Part shown: positions 43,051 through 51,872 of the stretch, one piece after another
Layout: each line of letters starts with the position of its first letter
How positions within the stretch are numbered: the first letter of the stretch is position 1
Assembly: GCA_025055675.1 (NCBI GenBank)
Contig: JANWWT010000003.1
Location: forward strand, 186,001 to 250,000
Direction: 5' to 3'
From: Pseudanabaenaceae cyanobacterium SKYG29
Lineage (GTDB): Bacteria; Cyanobacteriota; Cyanobacteriia; Pseudanabaenales; Pseudanabaenaceae
DNA length: 64,000 bases
Translations under genes and position numbers: made by a program
Notes under the pieces: generated by a model
Database searches by the model: none
What the model saw: the letters and a program-made list of their open reading frames with translations, nothing else
Told to the model about the DNA's origin: nothing

Positions 43051-45876
43051 ATGGTTAACCTACCGCATGCCGAGGGGTTTGAAGAGGAAGGCGACTTAGA
43101 GCTGCCTATAATTGAGGACTTGCCTTTTGCAACGGAGGTAGATATTGCCAAGGCAGAGCAAGAATTTGTAGAGCAATACGGCGAGCTCCTAGAGTCAATA
43201 GATGTGGTAGACATGGGTCTGATTACTCTTATCCAGGGGGATAACCCTCCAGAACCAGCCAGCTCTCCCATTCCTGCCACTGCTGCGCCAGGAAATACTC
43301 CTGATGAACAAACCATCGCTTATCCGCCTGAATTCTCGCCTGCTGTTCTAACGGCTATCTCAGCCCCAGAGGACTTCGAAGAACAATTTCCCCCAGAGAA
43401 TTCCGATGTCAACTTGGAAATAGCAAATCTCCCAACGGCAGCAGAAGGGCAGGAAGTAGAGACTTTATTACAAGTAGCCGAAGATGTAGCAACACCCGCC
43501 CCGATCGAGGAATTAGAAACACTGTTGCAGTTGGACGAAGAGGAAGCCCCAGCTCCCTTACAAGCAGATGTAGCAACACCCGCCACGATCGAGGAATTAG
43601 AAACACTGCTGCAGTTGGACGAAGAGGAAACCCCAATTCTCCTGCAAGGGGAAGAGGCAAATCCGTTGGCACTCTCAATAGCGGAGGTGGAAACCCGCAT
43701 ACAATTGGATGAAGAGCTATTAACTTACCCCCAGGGTGCAGAAGTGATTGATGCACCAGAAACCCTGTTACCAGGTGGCGACACAGGGGAGCCTGGAACA
43801 TCCCAGCTAGAGGAAGAACTTTCCCTAGGCCACCAAGCTGTAGTTCATGAACTGGCAACAGAAACGATCGAAGAGCTAGAAACCCTCCTACAGACCGAAG
43901 AAGAGGAAATGCCCTCTGTCCAGTCTATAGAAGCACAACTAAGTAGCGAAGCACCCAGGGGAGAACCTGTGCAGGTAGCAGCAGAGATGATTGATGAACT
44001 AGACAACCCCCTCCAAGAGGAAGAACCTGAACCTCATCTTGTTACCACAACGACACAGGTGGAAGAGGAGCAGGGCTTTCTGCCCCCAGAGATAGTGCAA
44101 TTTTTAGATGACACAGAAGCAGGTTTGCACGCGCTAGAGACAAACACGATCGATGAGTTGGAGACGTTGCTCCAAGAGGAAGATACGCCCGCCCAGGCAC
44201 AAGAAGAGTTAGAAACTTGGTTACAGGAAGAGCAGGAGGATCAGATGATCAACTATGAAGAGGATGAAGAATCGGCAATCAGTGAAATTCTCACCGCTTT
44301 TCAGACAGAGGATAAGTCCTATCCAGGAGCGGCAGAAAGAGAATACGATGATACTGATCAGGAAGAAGAACAGGAGGAATATGAGCCAGCAGAGTATGAC
44401 TACAGTGACTACGAGGTAGAGGAAGTGGAGTGGGAAGCAACTAATGAAGATAGCAATTATAACAATTCATACGAAGGCTATCAGACAACAGAGGATGATG
44501 ATTATGCAGAATGGCAGTCAGGACTGAGTAATAATCAATTTCCTGAGGAGGAAGACGAAGATTCCATTATTGAAGAGATTATCACTACTTTTCAACTGGG
44601 CAATGACAAGACCTCTACAAGGTTTGTGGAGGATGAAGAGGCTGATGCAATGGTGACCAGATGGCAGGATGATCAAGAAGACTACGATATGCCAGCAGGA
44701 GAGTTGATTGACTGGGAAAAAGCTGCCGCAGGTAAGATGTCAGCCCTAGATATACCAATGCCCGATTTTGAGAGTTTCAGTGTTAGCAATGACCCAATGG
44801 AAACTGCCATTAGGGCAAAGCAAGTGCTGGAACAGAGTAAGAGCAGCCTCAGGGAAACATTGGATTTTCACAAGGAAGAACAAGATACTTCCTTACCGCC
44901 TTTGCCCCCTGTTAGACAATCCCGCACGGAGGTAAAGCCCCCGCCCAGCATTAGCATGCCTTCCTTTGCCGATGAATTCTACGAAGAACAATACCAGCCT
45001 CGTTCACAGCCAACGAAACCTGCTCACAAAAGAAAAGACGGTATCGTACTAGACGATGACTCCGATATTCCCTACCGTGCTCAAATCAAGGGGCGGGGGC
45101 AGGACCCCTTTGCCAATGAGGATGACTGGCAGGAACTGCTAGATGATGTCCCCCCTGTGTCAGACGAAATTTTTGGGGTATCGGAACAGACAGGTGCTCG
45201 CTATCAGGATACTAGCTTGCCACCCCAGTTTGATACCCGTAGTTTTGCCGCGGGAGATACCCAGCCTGCTAACTTACCAGTAAATAACCCCCATCCACCC
45301 GTGTCCCATACAGCTCCCACTTTTCCAGAAAAACCCTCCCCCACAGTACGGATACAGCAGTTCTGGGAAAACAATAGTGCTACGATTCTAGAAATTTGTA
45401 AACGCGTCGGTATTGTACTTGTGCCTCTGGGTGTGCTATGGATGGTGTTTTCCCATCCCAGAGTGAACAAAACGATCACAGTGACCACTCTCCGAGTGGG
45501 CATTTGGCGGAATGCACAGGGAAAAAATCTGCGATCGGTGGTTTTGAAGAAAGCTAATCTGGAAAATGCCAATTTAGCAAGAGCCGACCTGTCGGGTTCT
45601 GACCTAGGAGAAGTTAACCTTAGGAAGGCTAACCTACAGGGAGCGAAGTTAGAGAGAACTAACCTCAAGGCCGCACGGCTCAATCTGGCTAATTTCAATG
45701 GTGCTAGCCTCACCGCTGCCAACCTGGAGAATGCTGAACTGAGTAAGACAGACTTTAGAGGAGCAAACCTTGCCAAAGCCAAGCTAGGGGGACGCAGATG
45801 GGCAGAGGGCAATCCGCCTCTGAGTGATAGTACTACTACTTGTCCCAATGGTAGACCTGGTCCTTGTCGTTTTTGA
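43051..45876 (+). CDS. very acidic repeat protein with one membrane helix and C-terminal pentapeptide repeats
   Basis: A protein of 941 residues. Residues about 1-600 are Glu/Asp/Gln-rich and low in complexity, with about eight copies of the motif (I/E)EELETLLQ-(L/T/E)(D/E)EEE. A Pro-rich stretch follows. A single membrane helix lies near 785-805 (VGIVLVPLGVLWMVF). The last ~110 residues contain pentapeptide repeats of A(D/N)Lxx type (ANLENANLARADLSG, ANLENAELSKTDFRGANL). The long acidic part is probably cytoplasmic and disordered. I know no named family. It lies 82 bases before the lanthipeptide synthetase on the same strand, so a link is possible but unproven. Confidence 0.75.
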   Translation: MVNLPHAEGFEEEGDLELPIIEDLPFATEVDIAKAEQEFVEQYGELLESIDVVDMGLITLIQGDNPPEPASSPIPATAAPGNTPDEQTIAYPPEFSPAVLTAISAPEDFEEQFPPENSDVNLEIANLPTAAEGQEVETLLQVAEDVATPAPIEELETLLQLDEEEAPAPLQADVATPATIEELETLLQLDEEETPILLQGEEANPLALSIAEVETRIQLDEELLTYPQGAEVIDAPETLLPGGDTGEPGTSQLEEELSLGHQAVVHELATETIEELETLLQTEEEEMPSVQSIEAQLSSEAPRGEPVQVAAEMIDELDNPLQEEEPEPHLVTTTTQVEEEQGFLPPEIVQFLDDTEAGLHALETNTIDELETLLQEEDTPAQAQEELETWLQEEQEDQMINYEEDEESAISEILTAFQTEDKSYPGAAEREYDDTDQEEEQEEYEPAEYDYSDYEVEEVEWEATNEDSNYNNSYEGYQTTEDDDYAEWQSGLSNNQFPEEEDEDSIIEEIITTFQLGNDKTSTRFVEDEEADAMVTRWQDDQEDYDMPAGELIDWEKAAAGKMSALDIPMPDFESFSVSNDPMETAIRAKQVLEQSKSSLRETLDFHKEEQDTSLPPLPPVRQSRTEVKPPPSISMPSFADEFYEEQYQPRSQPTKPAHKRKDGIVLDDDSDIPYRAQIKGRGQDPFANEDDWQELLDDVPPVSDEIFGVSEQTGARYQDTSLPPQFDTRSFAAGDTQPANLPVNNPHPPVSHTAPTFPEKPSPTVRIQQFWENNSATILEICKRVGIVLVPLGVLWMVFSHPRVNKTITVTTLRVGIWRNAQGKNLRSVVLKKANLENANLARADLSGSDLGEVNLRKANLQGAKLERTNLKAARLNLANFNGASLTAANLENAELSKTDFRGANLAKAKLGGRRWAEGNPPLSDSTTTCPNGRPGPCRF

Positions 45877-45958
45877 TGCAAGAGATTTAATCCCAGTCTG
45901 GGGCGGGGGATAGCACTTGGGAAGCGGTATGATAGAGTAGTCTTTTTCTGCAACAGCT

Positions 45959-48900
45959 ATGGCTGAGCTATCAGAAATCGTGCAGGCTGCCCTGAGTTTA
46001 CAGGAACGCATTGGAGCCACGAAGGGTTTTTTCTTGCCCTGGAGGCAGGCGGACAAAGTTGTTAAAAAACGCTGGGAACGTTGGCAACACGTCTGCGGTG
46101 ATGAAAAGCGGTTTGTTAACCGACTGCGCTGGCTGGGTCTTCTGAGAAATCGCGGCTTTGCCTATGCGGTTTTAGGGTCTAAGCCTGTACCAGTAAAGCT
46201 GCCTTCTTGGACAGGGATACTAGACCAAGTCCTACACTACGAGGTACAAGCAGAGGATGCCCTTTATCTCCCGCAGGAGCCAGTCCCCTTTGCGCATCTG
46301 TGTCTCCCTTTCCTGGCAGTGGCAAGACAACGGTTACGCTTGAGCGATCGCTGGTCGGTAGTAGCTACCCCGCAAATCCTGGAGGTATTTTGTCACCAGT
46401 TGTTAGCTTGGCTGGTGAATTTAGCAGGGAGGGCATTTTTAGAGCAGTTTTCTCTCTTTCGTCTAGCTAAACAGCCCATGCTGGCACGTTTGATGATGCA
46501 CTTGCCGAACTATCACAGTGACCAGCTCTACCAGGAGTTTGTTGCCCAACAAAGACAGGACAAGTTGCATTCATTTTTTACTACCTATCCCGTTCTGGCG
46601 CGGTTGATGTGTCGGGTAACGGAACTATGGATTGAAGCAACCCAGGAACTTACCGATCGTTTGGTGGCAGACTATGACCTGTTGGCGGAGAAGTTCGGGG
46701 TCAGCGGTAAGGTGGAAAAGGTGCAGCCCGAATTGGGTGACCCCCATAACGGCGGCAGGACAGTCACAGGCCTAGAGTTCAGCAATGGCAGCAGGGTAAT
46801 TTACAAACCCCGTTCCCTCCAGGCAGAGCAGGCTTTCGCAGTATGGGTGGACTGGGTCAATAGCCTAGGGGGCATGTTGGACTTAAAGGCAGCTAGGGTA
46901 GTCGATCGAGGGGAGTACGGCTGGATGGAATTTATTGAGGCAGAAGCCTGCAGCGATCGGGCACAAGCGCAACGATACTACCAAAGGCTGGGGCAATTAC
47001 TGACTCTGTTACATCTGCTGGGGGCTAACGACTGTCACGGAGAAAACCTAATTACCCAAGGTGAATACCCCGTTCTGGTGGACCTGGAGACCATCCTGAA
47101 CCATGAATTTAGAGACACCAGTCCCCCTGGTTTAGGGGAGACAAGCGAAGCTCTGCGCCAGACCCAGGAATTTTTGAATAAATCCGTGATTCGGGTTGGT
47201 CTATTACCCCGTTGGGAAGGGAGCGGCGATAAAACCCTTGATCTAAGCGGTATGGGCATTGGCGAGCAAGCCCAAGTAGTTCAGGTGCCCAAGTGGGAGG
47301 ATATAAATACAGATAAAATGCGGGTGACCCAAGTACCCCTAGAGATTAGACAGGAAAGCGCTAGCCCCAAAGCTGACCCCAGGGAATTTGTAGAGGAGTT
47401 TTTAGCAGGCTTCCAGCAGGCATGGCAGACAATTGCCCACCACAAGGAGCAAGCTCCCCTAGCAGCCCTACAAAACCTCAAGGTACGCTCTCTGTTTCGT
47501 TCTACTCAAGTTTATGCTGATATTATTGCCTCTGCCCTGAAGCCACAGTACCTGCGCAACGGTATTGACTTTAGTATCGAGTTGGAGCGCCTTGCCCGTC
47601 CCCTATTGTGGAGTGAAAAAGTACACCCCCTAGCACCAATAGTGGAGGCGGAAATTAAGGCGTTGTGGCAGTATGACATCCCCTGCTTCTGGGGCAATAC
47701 CAGTGGGGTAGATATATGGGCACATAATCACCAGCCTCTAATCAAGAACTGTTTTACCTGTCCTAGTATTGCCCTGGTACAAAATAATCTCACCCATCTC
47801 ACTCCCACTCATCTGGAACAACAGATGGAATTAATCCGCGGTTCCCTGTACGCTGTTGACCTGCAGACTACGAGACCCCTTGACCCCCAGAACTATACTT
47901 GGCAAGACCTCGCGCCTACGACAGGAGAGGAAGCGATCGGGACAGCTGTCGCAATTGGGGAGGAGTTGGCACGGCGAGCGTTTCGCGGACGGGACGGCAG
48001 TGTAACTTGGATTGGTCTGGGGTTAGTACCCAACGCCGATAAGTTTAGGTTGCAACCGGTAGAATACTCTCTCTACGATGGGGCAGTGGGGATTGCTCTG
48101 TTTTTGGCGGCTCTCTATCGCGAGACGGGACGGACGGAGTGGCGACAGTTAGCTCAGGGAGCAGTTAAACCCCTCCCTGCTATATTTCTCTACCAGGATT
48201 GGATATTGCCCTTCTTCTTGGACAGCGTGGGGTTGGGGGGAGCAGTTGGCTTGGGTTCGATCATCTATGGTTTGACGAAAATTAGCCAGTTCCTAGGGGA
48301 TAAGTCTCTGTTGGATTTAGCCGATCGCTTTGCCCAGCTTGTGACCCCTGACCTCATTGCCAAGGACAAAATGTATGATGTGCTAGCAGGCAGCGCGGGG
48401 GCAATTTTGGGGCTGCTGAGTCTCTACCGTGCCAGCCATAGGGAACACCTAGTCGATCGGGCTAGGGAGTGTGCCCATCATCTCCTGTGCCACCGTACCC
48501 CTACTACTACTGGGCATTTAGCTTGGCAGGGACTGGATTTACCCCATTTGACGGGTTTTTCCCACGGACAGACGGGGATTGCCTATGCCCTCGTCCAACT
48601 CTACAGCTATACCAGGGAGGAGGAACTGCTGTCTGCTGCCCAGGAAGCCATTGCCTTTGAGGAGGCGGTGTTTATGCCCGATCGTCAGAACTATCCTGAT
48701 TTTCGCAATGCTGACCCTAGTCTGTGTATGAATAGTTGGTGTCACGGTGCCTGTGGCATTACCCTGGGGCGGTTGGGCTGTCTCACCACCTTGGATAGTG
48801 CGGACTTGCGCACAACGATCGAGCGAGGTCTCCAAACCACGGGCAATGAGGCTTTCCAAACGATCGACCACCTCTGTTGCGGCAATCTGGGCAGGATGGA

Positions 48901-49135
48901 GACTCTCTTAACTGCTAGCCAAATTCTCGAGCGCCCCGACTTAGCGGAGAAAGTAAAATGGCAGCTGGCTAATCTGCTTCGGCGGGCCCAGCGAGTGGGG
49001 GGCTTTTATCTCCTGCCCCATATACCGACAGGAGTATTTAATCCGGGCTTTTTCCAGGGGTTGGCAGGGGTTGGTTATGCCATGCTAAGAATTGCTAAGC
49101 CCGCACAGTATCCATCGGTGCTGTTATGGCAATGA
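45959..49135 (+). CDS. lanM: class II lanthipeptide synthetase (LanM), CCG type
   Basis: A protein of 1058 residues that dehydrates Ser/Thr of a precursor core and adds Cys to make thioether rings. The dehydratase half (about 150-600) has the kinase-like residues VIYKPRSLQ near 281, DCHGENLI near 358 and VDLETIL near 376. The cyclase half (about 690-1058) has GFSHGQTGIAYAL near 868, SWCHGACGI near 926 and HLCCGN near 971. Zinc is thus held by three cysteines (CHG...CCG), as in ProcM and related synthetases that accept many substrates, rather than by Cys-Cys-His. The stop overlaps the start of the PAS-AraC gene. Confidence 0.93.
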   Translation: MAELSEIVQAALSLQERIGATKGFFLPWRQADKVVKKRWERWQHVCGDEKRFVNRLRWLGLLRNRGFAYAVLGSKPVPVKLPSWTGILDQVLHYEVQAEDALYLPQEPVPFAHLCLPFLAVARQRLRLSDRWSVVATPQILEVFCHQLLAWLVNLAGRAFLEQFSLFRLAKQPMLARLMMHLPNYHSDQLYQEFVAQQRQDKLHSFFTTYPVLARLMCRVTELWIEATQELTDRLVADYDLLAEKFGVSGKVEKVQPELGDPHNGGRTVTGLEFSNGSRVIYKPRSLQAEQAFAVWVDWVNSLGGMLDLKAARVVDRGEYGWMEFIEAEACSDRAQAQRYYQRLGQLLTLLHLLGANDCHGENLITQGEYPVLVDLETILNHEFRDTSPPGLGETSEALRQTQEFLNKSVIRVGLLPRWEGSGDKTLDLSGMGIGEQAQVVQVPKWEDINTDKMRVTQVPLEIRQESASPKADPREFVEEFLAGFQQAWQTIAHHKEQAPLAALQNLKVRSLFRSTQVYADIIASALKPQYLRNGIDFSIELERLARPLLWSEKVHPLAPIVEAEIKALWQYDIPCFWGNTSGVDIWAHNHQPLIKNCFTCPSIALVQNNLTHLTPTHLEQQMELIRGSLYAVDLQTTRPLDPQNYTWQDLAPTTGEEAIGTAVAIGEELARRAFRGRDGSVTWIGLGLVPNADKFRLQPVEYSLYDGAVGIALFLAALYRETGRTEWRQLAQGAVKPLPAIFLYQDWILPFFLDSVGLGGAVGLGSIIYGLTKISQFLGDKSLLDLADRFAQLVTPDLIAKDKMYDVLAGSAGAILGLLSLYRASHREHLVDRARECAHHLLCHRTPTTTGHLAWQGLDLPHLTGFSHGQTGIAYALVQLYSYTREEELLSAAQEAIAFEEAVFMPDRQNYPDFRNADPSLCMNSWCHGACGITLGRLGCLTTLDSADLRTTIERGLQTTGNEAFQTIDHLCCGNLGRMETLLTASQILERPDLAEKVKWQLANLLRRAQRVGGFYLLPHIPTGVFNPGFFQGLAGVGYAMLRIAKPAQYPSVLLWQ

Positions 49136-50292
49136 CCTTGTCCCTGGTACCAGACCGTAGTAAGGTCGATCGTGGCGGTCGACTGCAGGATTTTATGGTG
49201 ACTCCCGTCAAGGATGCCCTGTGGGAATGGAATCTGCTCAAGAATACTATCAACTTTTCCCTGGAATGGAAGGCAATGCTGGGTTATCGGGATGCAGAAA
49301 TCGGCAATAGTCCTGTGGAGTGGCTACACCGCATTCATCCCGAAGACGTAGAAGCAGTGAGGAGCCGCCTAACAGCTCACTTCAACGGACAGACTCCTGA
49401 CTTTCAATCAGAACATCGCCTGTTACATCGCGATGGTAGCTATCGCTGGGTGAGGGTGCGGGGACATACCCTGACCAATGGGGAGGGAGTAAAACATATC
49501 ATGGTCGGTTTCCAAATCGACTTGACTCCCTACCGCCAGAGCCTCTCCACAATTCAGATGCAGAGGGTAACGATCGAGCCAATTGCCGATGCCATTCCCT
49601 TTCCGGCATTGATCATGACTGAGCCAGAGGGCACGATTCTATACTTCAACCAACAGTGTGAGGAACTCTTCCCCCAAATTCTGCCAGCAGACTGCTTCGA
49701 TCCCAGAGGGCTGCCCTATAAGGAATTTTTCCCCCAATCGCCACCTCTCAATGGCAAGCCCTGTAGCCACGACATTCAGACCAAAGATAGTGGGCAATGG
49801 CTGCGCGCCCATATCTACCCCCTCACTGACCATCTCCAAGGCTTATATCTCACCTGCCTAGTGGACATAACCGAGCACAAGCAGGTAGAATTAGACCTTA
49901 ACAATTTTTTGGCAAGCACCAAGGTCGACCCTCCTATCCAACCCTCTCTCACCAAGGTGTTCAGCTTTATTGAAGCTAACTACCGAGAAGGAATTGCCCT
50001 CAAGGATGTCGCTAAGGCAGTGGGTTATTCGCCCGCTTATTTGACCAGTATGGTGCAACAGGCCACAGGGAAAACAGTCAACCAGTGGATTACGGAATAT
50101 CGTATGGCGGAGGCGCGGTTGTTGTTACTAAAAACTAATCAATCCATCCAGCAAATTGCTATGAGTGTGGGTTACAAAAGTGTGGAACACTTTATTCGCC
50201 AGTTCCGTCAAAACCATAATCAGACCCCCCAAGTTTGGCGTAAAGAGCATCTGAAGCAGTTAGGTCATGGACAAAAAGCAGCTAGAAAGTGA
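49126..50292 (+). CDS. PAS-PAS-AraC transcription regulator inside the lanthipeptide cassette
   Basis: A protein of 388 residues. PAS 1 (about 30-135) has WEWNLLKNTINFSLEWKAML, WLHRIHPEDVEAV and HRDGSYRWVRVRG (PAS_3/PAC type); PAS 2 is about 150-255. The AraC DNA-binding domain (about 280-375) holds two HTHs: LKDVAKAVGYSPAYLTSMVQ and IQQIAMSVGYKSVEHFIRQF, followed by TPQVWRK. Two ATGs are possible, 49126 and 49132; the second makes the classic ATGA overlap with the lanM stop. Its end overlaps the precursor gene by 26 bases, so all three genes are coupled. It probably responds to a small molecule or redox cue through PAS and controls this cassette. Confidence 0.88.
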   Translation: MAMTLSLVPDRSKVDRGGRLQDFMVTPVKDALWEWNLLKNTINFSLEWKAMLGYRDAEIGNSPVEWLHRIHPEDVEAVRSRLTAHFNGQTPDFQSEHRLLHRDGSYRWVRVRGHTLTNGEGVKHIMVGFQIDLTPYRQSLSTIQMQRVTIEPIADAIPFPALIMTEPEGTILYFNQQCEELFPQILPADCFDPRGLPYKEFFPQSPPLNGKPCSHDIQTKDSGQWLRAHIYPLTDHLQGLYLTCLVDITEHKQVELDLNNFLASTKVDPPIQPSLTKVFSFIEANYREGIALKDVAKAVGYSPAYLTSMVQQATGKTVNQWITEYRMAEARLLLLKTNQSIQQIAMSVGYKSVEHFIRQFRQNHNQTPQVWRKEHLKQLGHGQKAARK

Positions 50293-50572
50293 AATTATTG
50301 AGCGTGCCTGGCGGGATGAGGGGTTTCGGCAGTTACTCCTGGCAGACCCCAAGCGAGCAATTGGTGAGGTGTTAGGCTGGGAGCTGCCTGCTCATATCAC
50401 TATTCACGTCCTGGAGGAGCAAACAGACACTCTCTATCTGGTCATTCCCCCTAACCCTAATGCTAAGGAGGAGAAAGCCCTCTCCCCCGAAGAGTTAGAC
50501 TTGGTAGCGGGGGGCAGTATGTTTACGGTGATGGGACCCCAACGTTTGAGTCTGTGTTTGATTTGTCCCTAG
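50267..50572 (+). CDS. lanA: lanthipeptide precursor with nitrile-hydratase-like (NHLP) leader
   Basis: A peptide of 101 residues. Residues 1-~62 match the NHLP leader family: LESEIIERAWRDEGFRQLLL, ADPKRAIGEVLGWELP, ITIHVLEEQTDTLYLVIPP. An acidic helix then leads to LDLVAGG (residues 77-83), the double-glycine cleavage site. The core (84-101, bases 50516-50569) is SMFTVMGPQRLSLCLICP: Ser1, Thr4 and Ser12 can be dehydrated and Cys14 and Cys17 can close up to two thioether rings. It directly follows LanM and the regulator. Its start lies within the regulator gene; the ribosome site is weak, which fits translational coupling. Confidence 0.88.
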   Translation: MDKKQLESEIIERAWRDEGFRQLLLADPKRAIGEVLGWELPAHITIHVLEEQTDTLYLVIPPNPNAKEEKALSPEELDLVAGGSMFTVMGPQRLSLCLICP

Positions 50573-51326
50573 GGAGCAAGTTCCAAAATCTCTGGCGCTC
50601 GGTTAGCCAGCCTTGGGTTTTCAGGACTTCGATCGTATTTGTCACTCTTTGCCTGAGTTCCGTGTACTGTAGCCCCTGGGGCAGGGCAATGGCTAGGCTC
50701 TGGAAGTGGGGGGTAGGATAAGCGGTAAAGCGAGGATTTTGCTGTAACCAGCTCAAGCTAGCCACCTGGTCTAAAATCATGCCATCTACCTTACGGGCAG
50801 CAAGGGCAAGGAAACCTTCTTGGTAGGTGTGAATGGCGATCGGTTGTGCCTGGGGTAAGGTCATCTGTAGCACACTGATGTTGCTGGAACTTTGCAAAAC
50901 CGCAATGCGGGGGCGGAGGAGCTCGGATAAATTTAGCTCTTTGCGGTGGAGAATGACTGTCCGATCGGTGTAGTAGCTAGGGGAAAACACCACCAACCTC
51001 TGACGATTACCAGTTACAGTCATTTGGGCAATCACCATATCTACTGCCCCTTGCCAGAGAGCAGGTAAACGATCGGTATGTTTGAGGGGCACCAATTTCA
51101 CCCTGTCCTTGCTCCCCAGTAGACGCAGCCCCAGCTCCTCCGCTAGATCAATTTCATAGCCCACCAGTTTACCCTGTTGATCCCGATAGGCTAGGGGCGG
51201 ATTATGACTGCTAACACCAATAGTTAGAAAACCCCGCTCCTGAATTGCTGCCCACTCCGCTGCCCCCAGACTGTAATTACATCCCCACAAAAGTAAGGCC
51301 AGCAGTAGGGAGCGCCCCACTGCCAT
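50523..51326 (-). CDS. amino-acid-type periplasmic binding protein (SBP_bac_3)
   Basis: A protein of 267 residues. After a signal peptide ([21 protein letters not shown], which may be a lipoprotein signal) the family blocks are GFLTIGVSSHNPPLAYRDQQ, GKLVGYEIDLAEELG and ALWQGAVDMVIAQMTVT. It would bind an amino acid or similar ligand; no permease is adjacent. The start overlaps the infC stop by one base (TAATG). Its last ~16 codons are antisense to the core region of the lanthipeptide precursor, an unusual arrangement. Confidence 0.86.
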   Translation of the reverse strand: MAVGRSLLLALLLWGCNYSLGAAEWAAIQERGFLTIGVSSHNPPLAYRDQQGKLVGYEIDLAEELGLRLLGSKDRVKLVPLKHTDRLPALWQGAVDMVIAQMTVTGNRQRLVVFSPSYYTDRTVILHRKELNLSELLRPRIAVLQSSSNISVLQMTLPQAQPIAIHTYQEGFLALAARKVDGMILDQVASLSWLQQNPRFTAYPTPHFQSLAIALPQGLQYTELRQRVTNTIEVLKTQGWLTERQRFWNLLPRDKSNTDSNVGVPSP

Positions 51327-51850
51327 TAGCGTTTGGGAGCCATAACCATTGTCATGTTACGCCCTTCCTGTTTGGGAGCCTGCTGCACTTCCGCTATATC
51401 CTTCAAATCGTTTGCCATACGATTAAGCAATTCCCGTGCCAAGTCGGCGTGCTGAATTTCCCGCCCCCGAAACATCACGGTTGCTTTTACCTTGTCCCCC
51501 TCTTTGAGGAAGCGCTGGGCACTGTTAATGCGCACTTGGTAGTCATGTTCCTCAATTTTGTAGCGCATCTTGACTTCCTTGACTTCAGCAGTATGCTGCT
51601 TTTTCTTTGCCTCTTTTGCCCGTTTTTCCTTCTCAAATTTGAACTTGCCGTAGTCCATGATACGACATACAGGCGGGTCTGCCTTCTCCCCCACTAACAC
51701 CAAGTCGAGTTCCTTCTCATCTGCTATCGCCATGGCTTCTTTAGGGGTCATAATCCCCAGTTGCGTACCATCCTCATCAATCACCCGAATTTGGGGAAAG
51801 CGGATGCGGTCGTTGATCATGGGAACGTCTTTAGCAGTGTTTTTATCCAT
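51326..51850 (-). CDS. infC: translation initiation factor IF-3
   Basis: A protein of 174 residues. [21 protein letters not shown] and the linker-helix region [20 protein letters not shown] form the N domain; [17 protein letters not shown] and [19 protein letters not shown] form the C domain. IF-3 controls start-codon choice and keeps 30S subunits free. The length and ends match cyanobacterial IF-3. Confidence 0.96.
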   Translation of the reverse strand: MDKNTAKDVPMINDRIRFPQIRVIDEDGTQLGIMTPKEAMAIADEKELDLVLVGEKADPPVCRIMDYGKFKFEKEKRAKEAKKKQHTAEVKEVKMRYKIEEHDYQVRINSAQRFLKEGDKVKATVMFRGREIQHADLARELLNRMANDLKDIAEVQQAPKQEGRNMTMVMAPKR

Positions 51851-51872
51851 GCAGTGTTATGGCGAGACTCCT

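Noticed and set aside
43320-43858. Long open frames on the minus strand within the acidic repeat protein gene
   Set aside because: They mirror the repeated Glu-rich codons of the real gene and give Ser/Leu-rich low-complexity protein.
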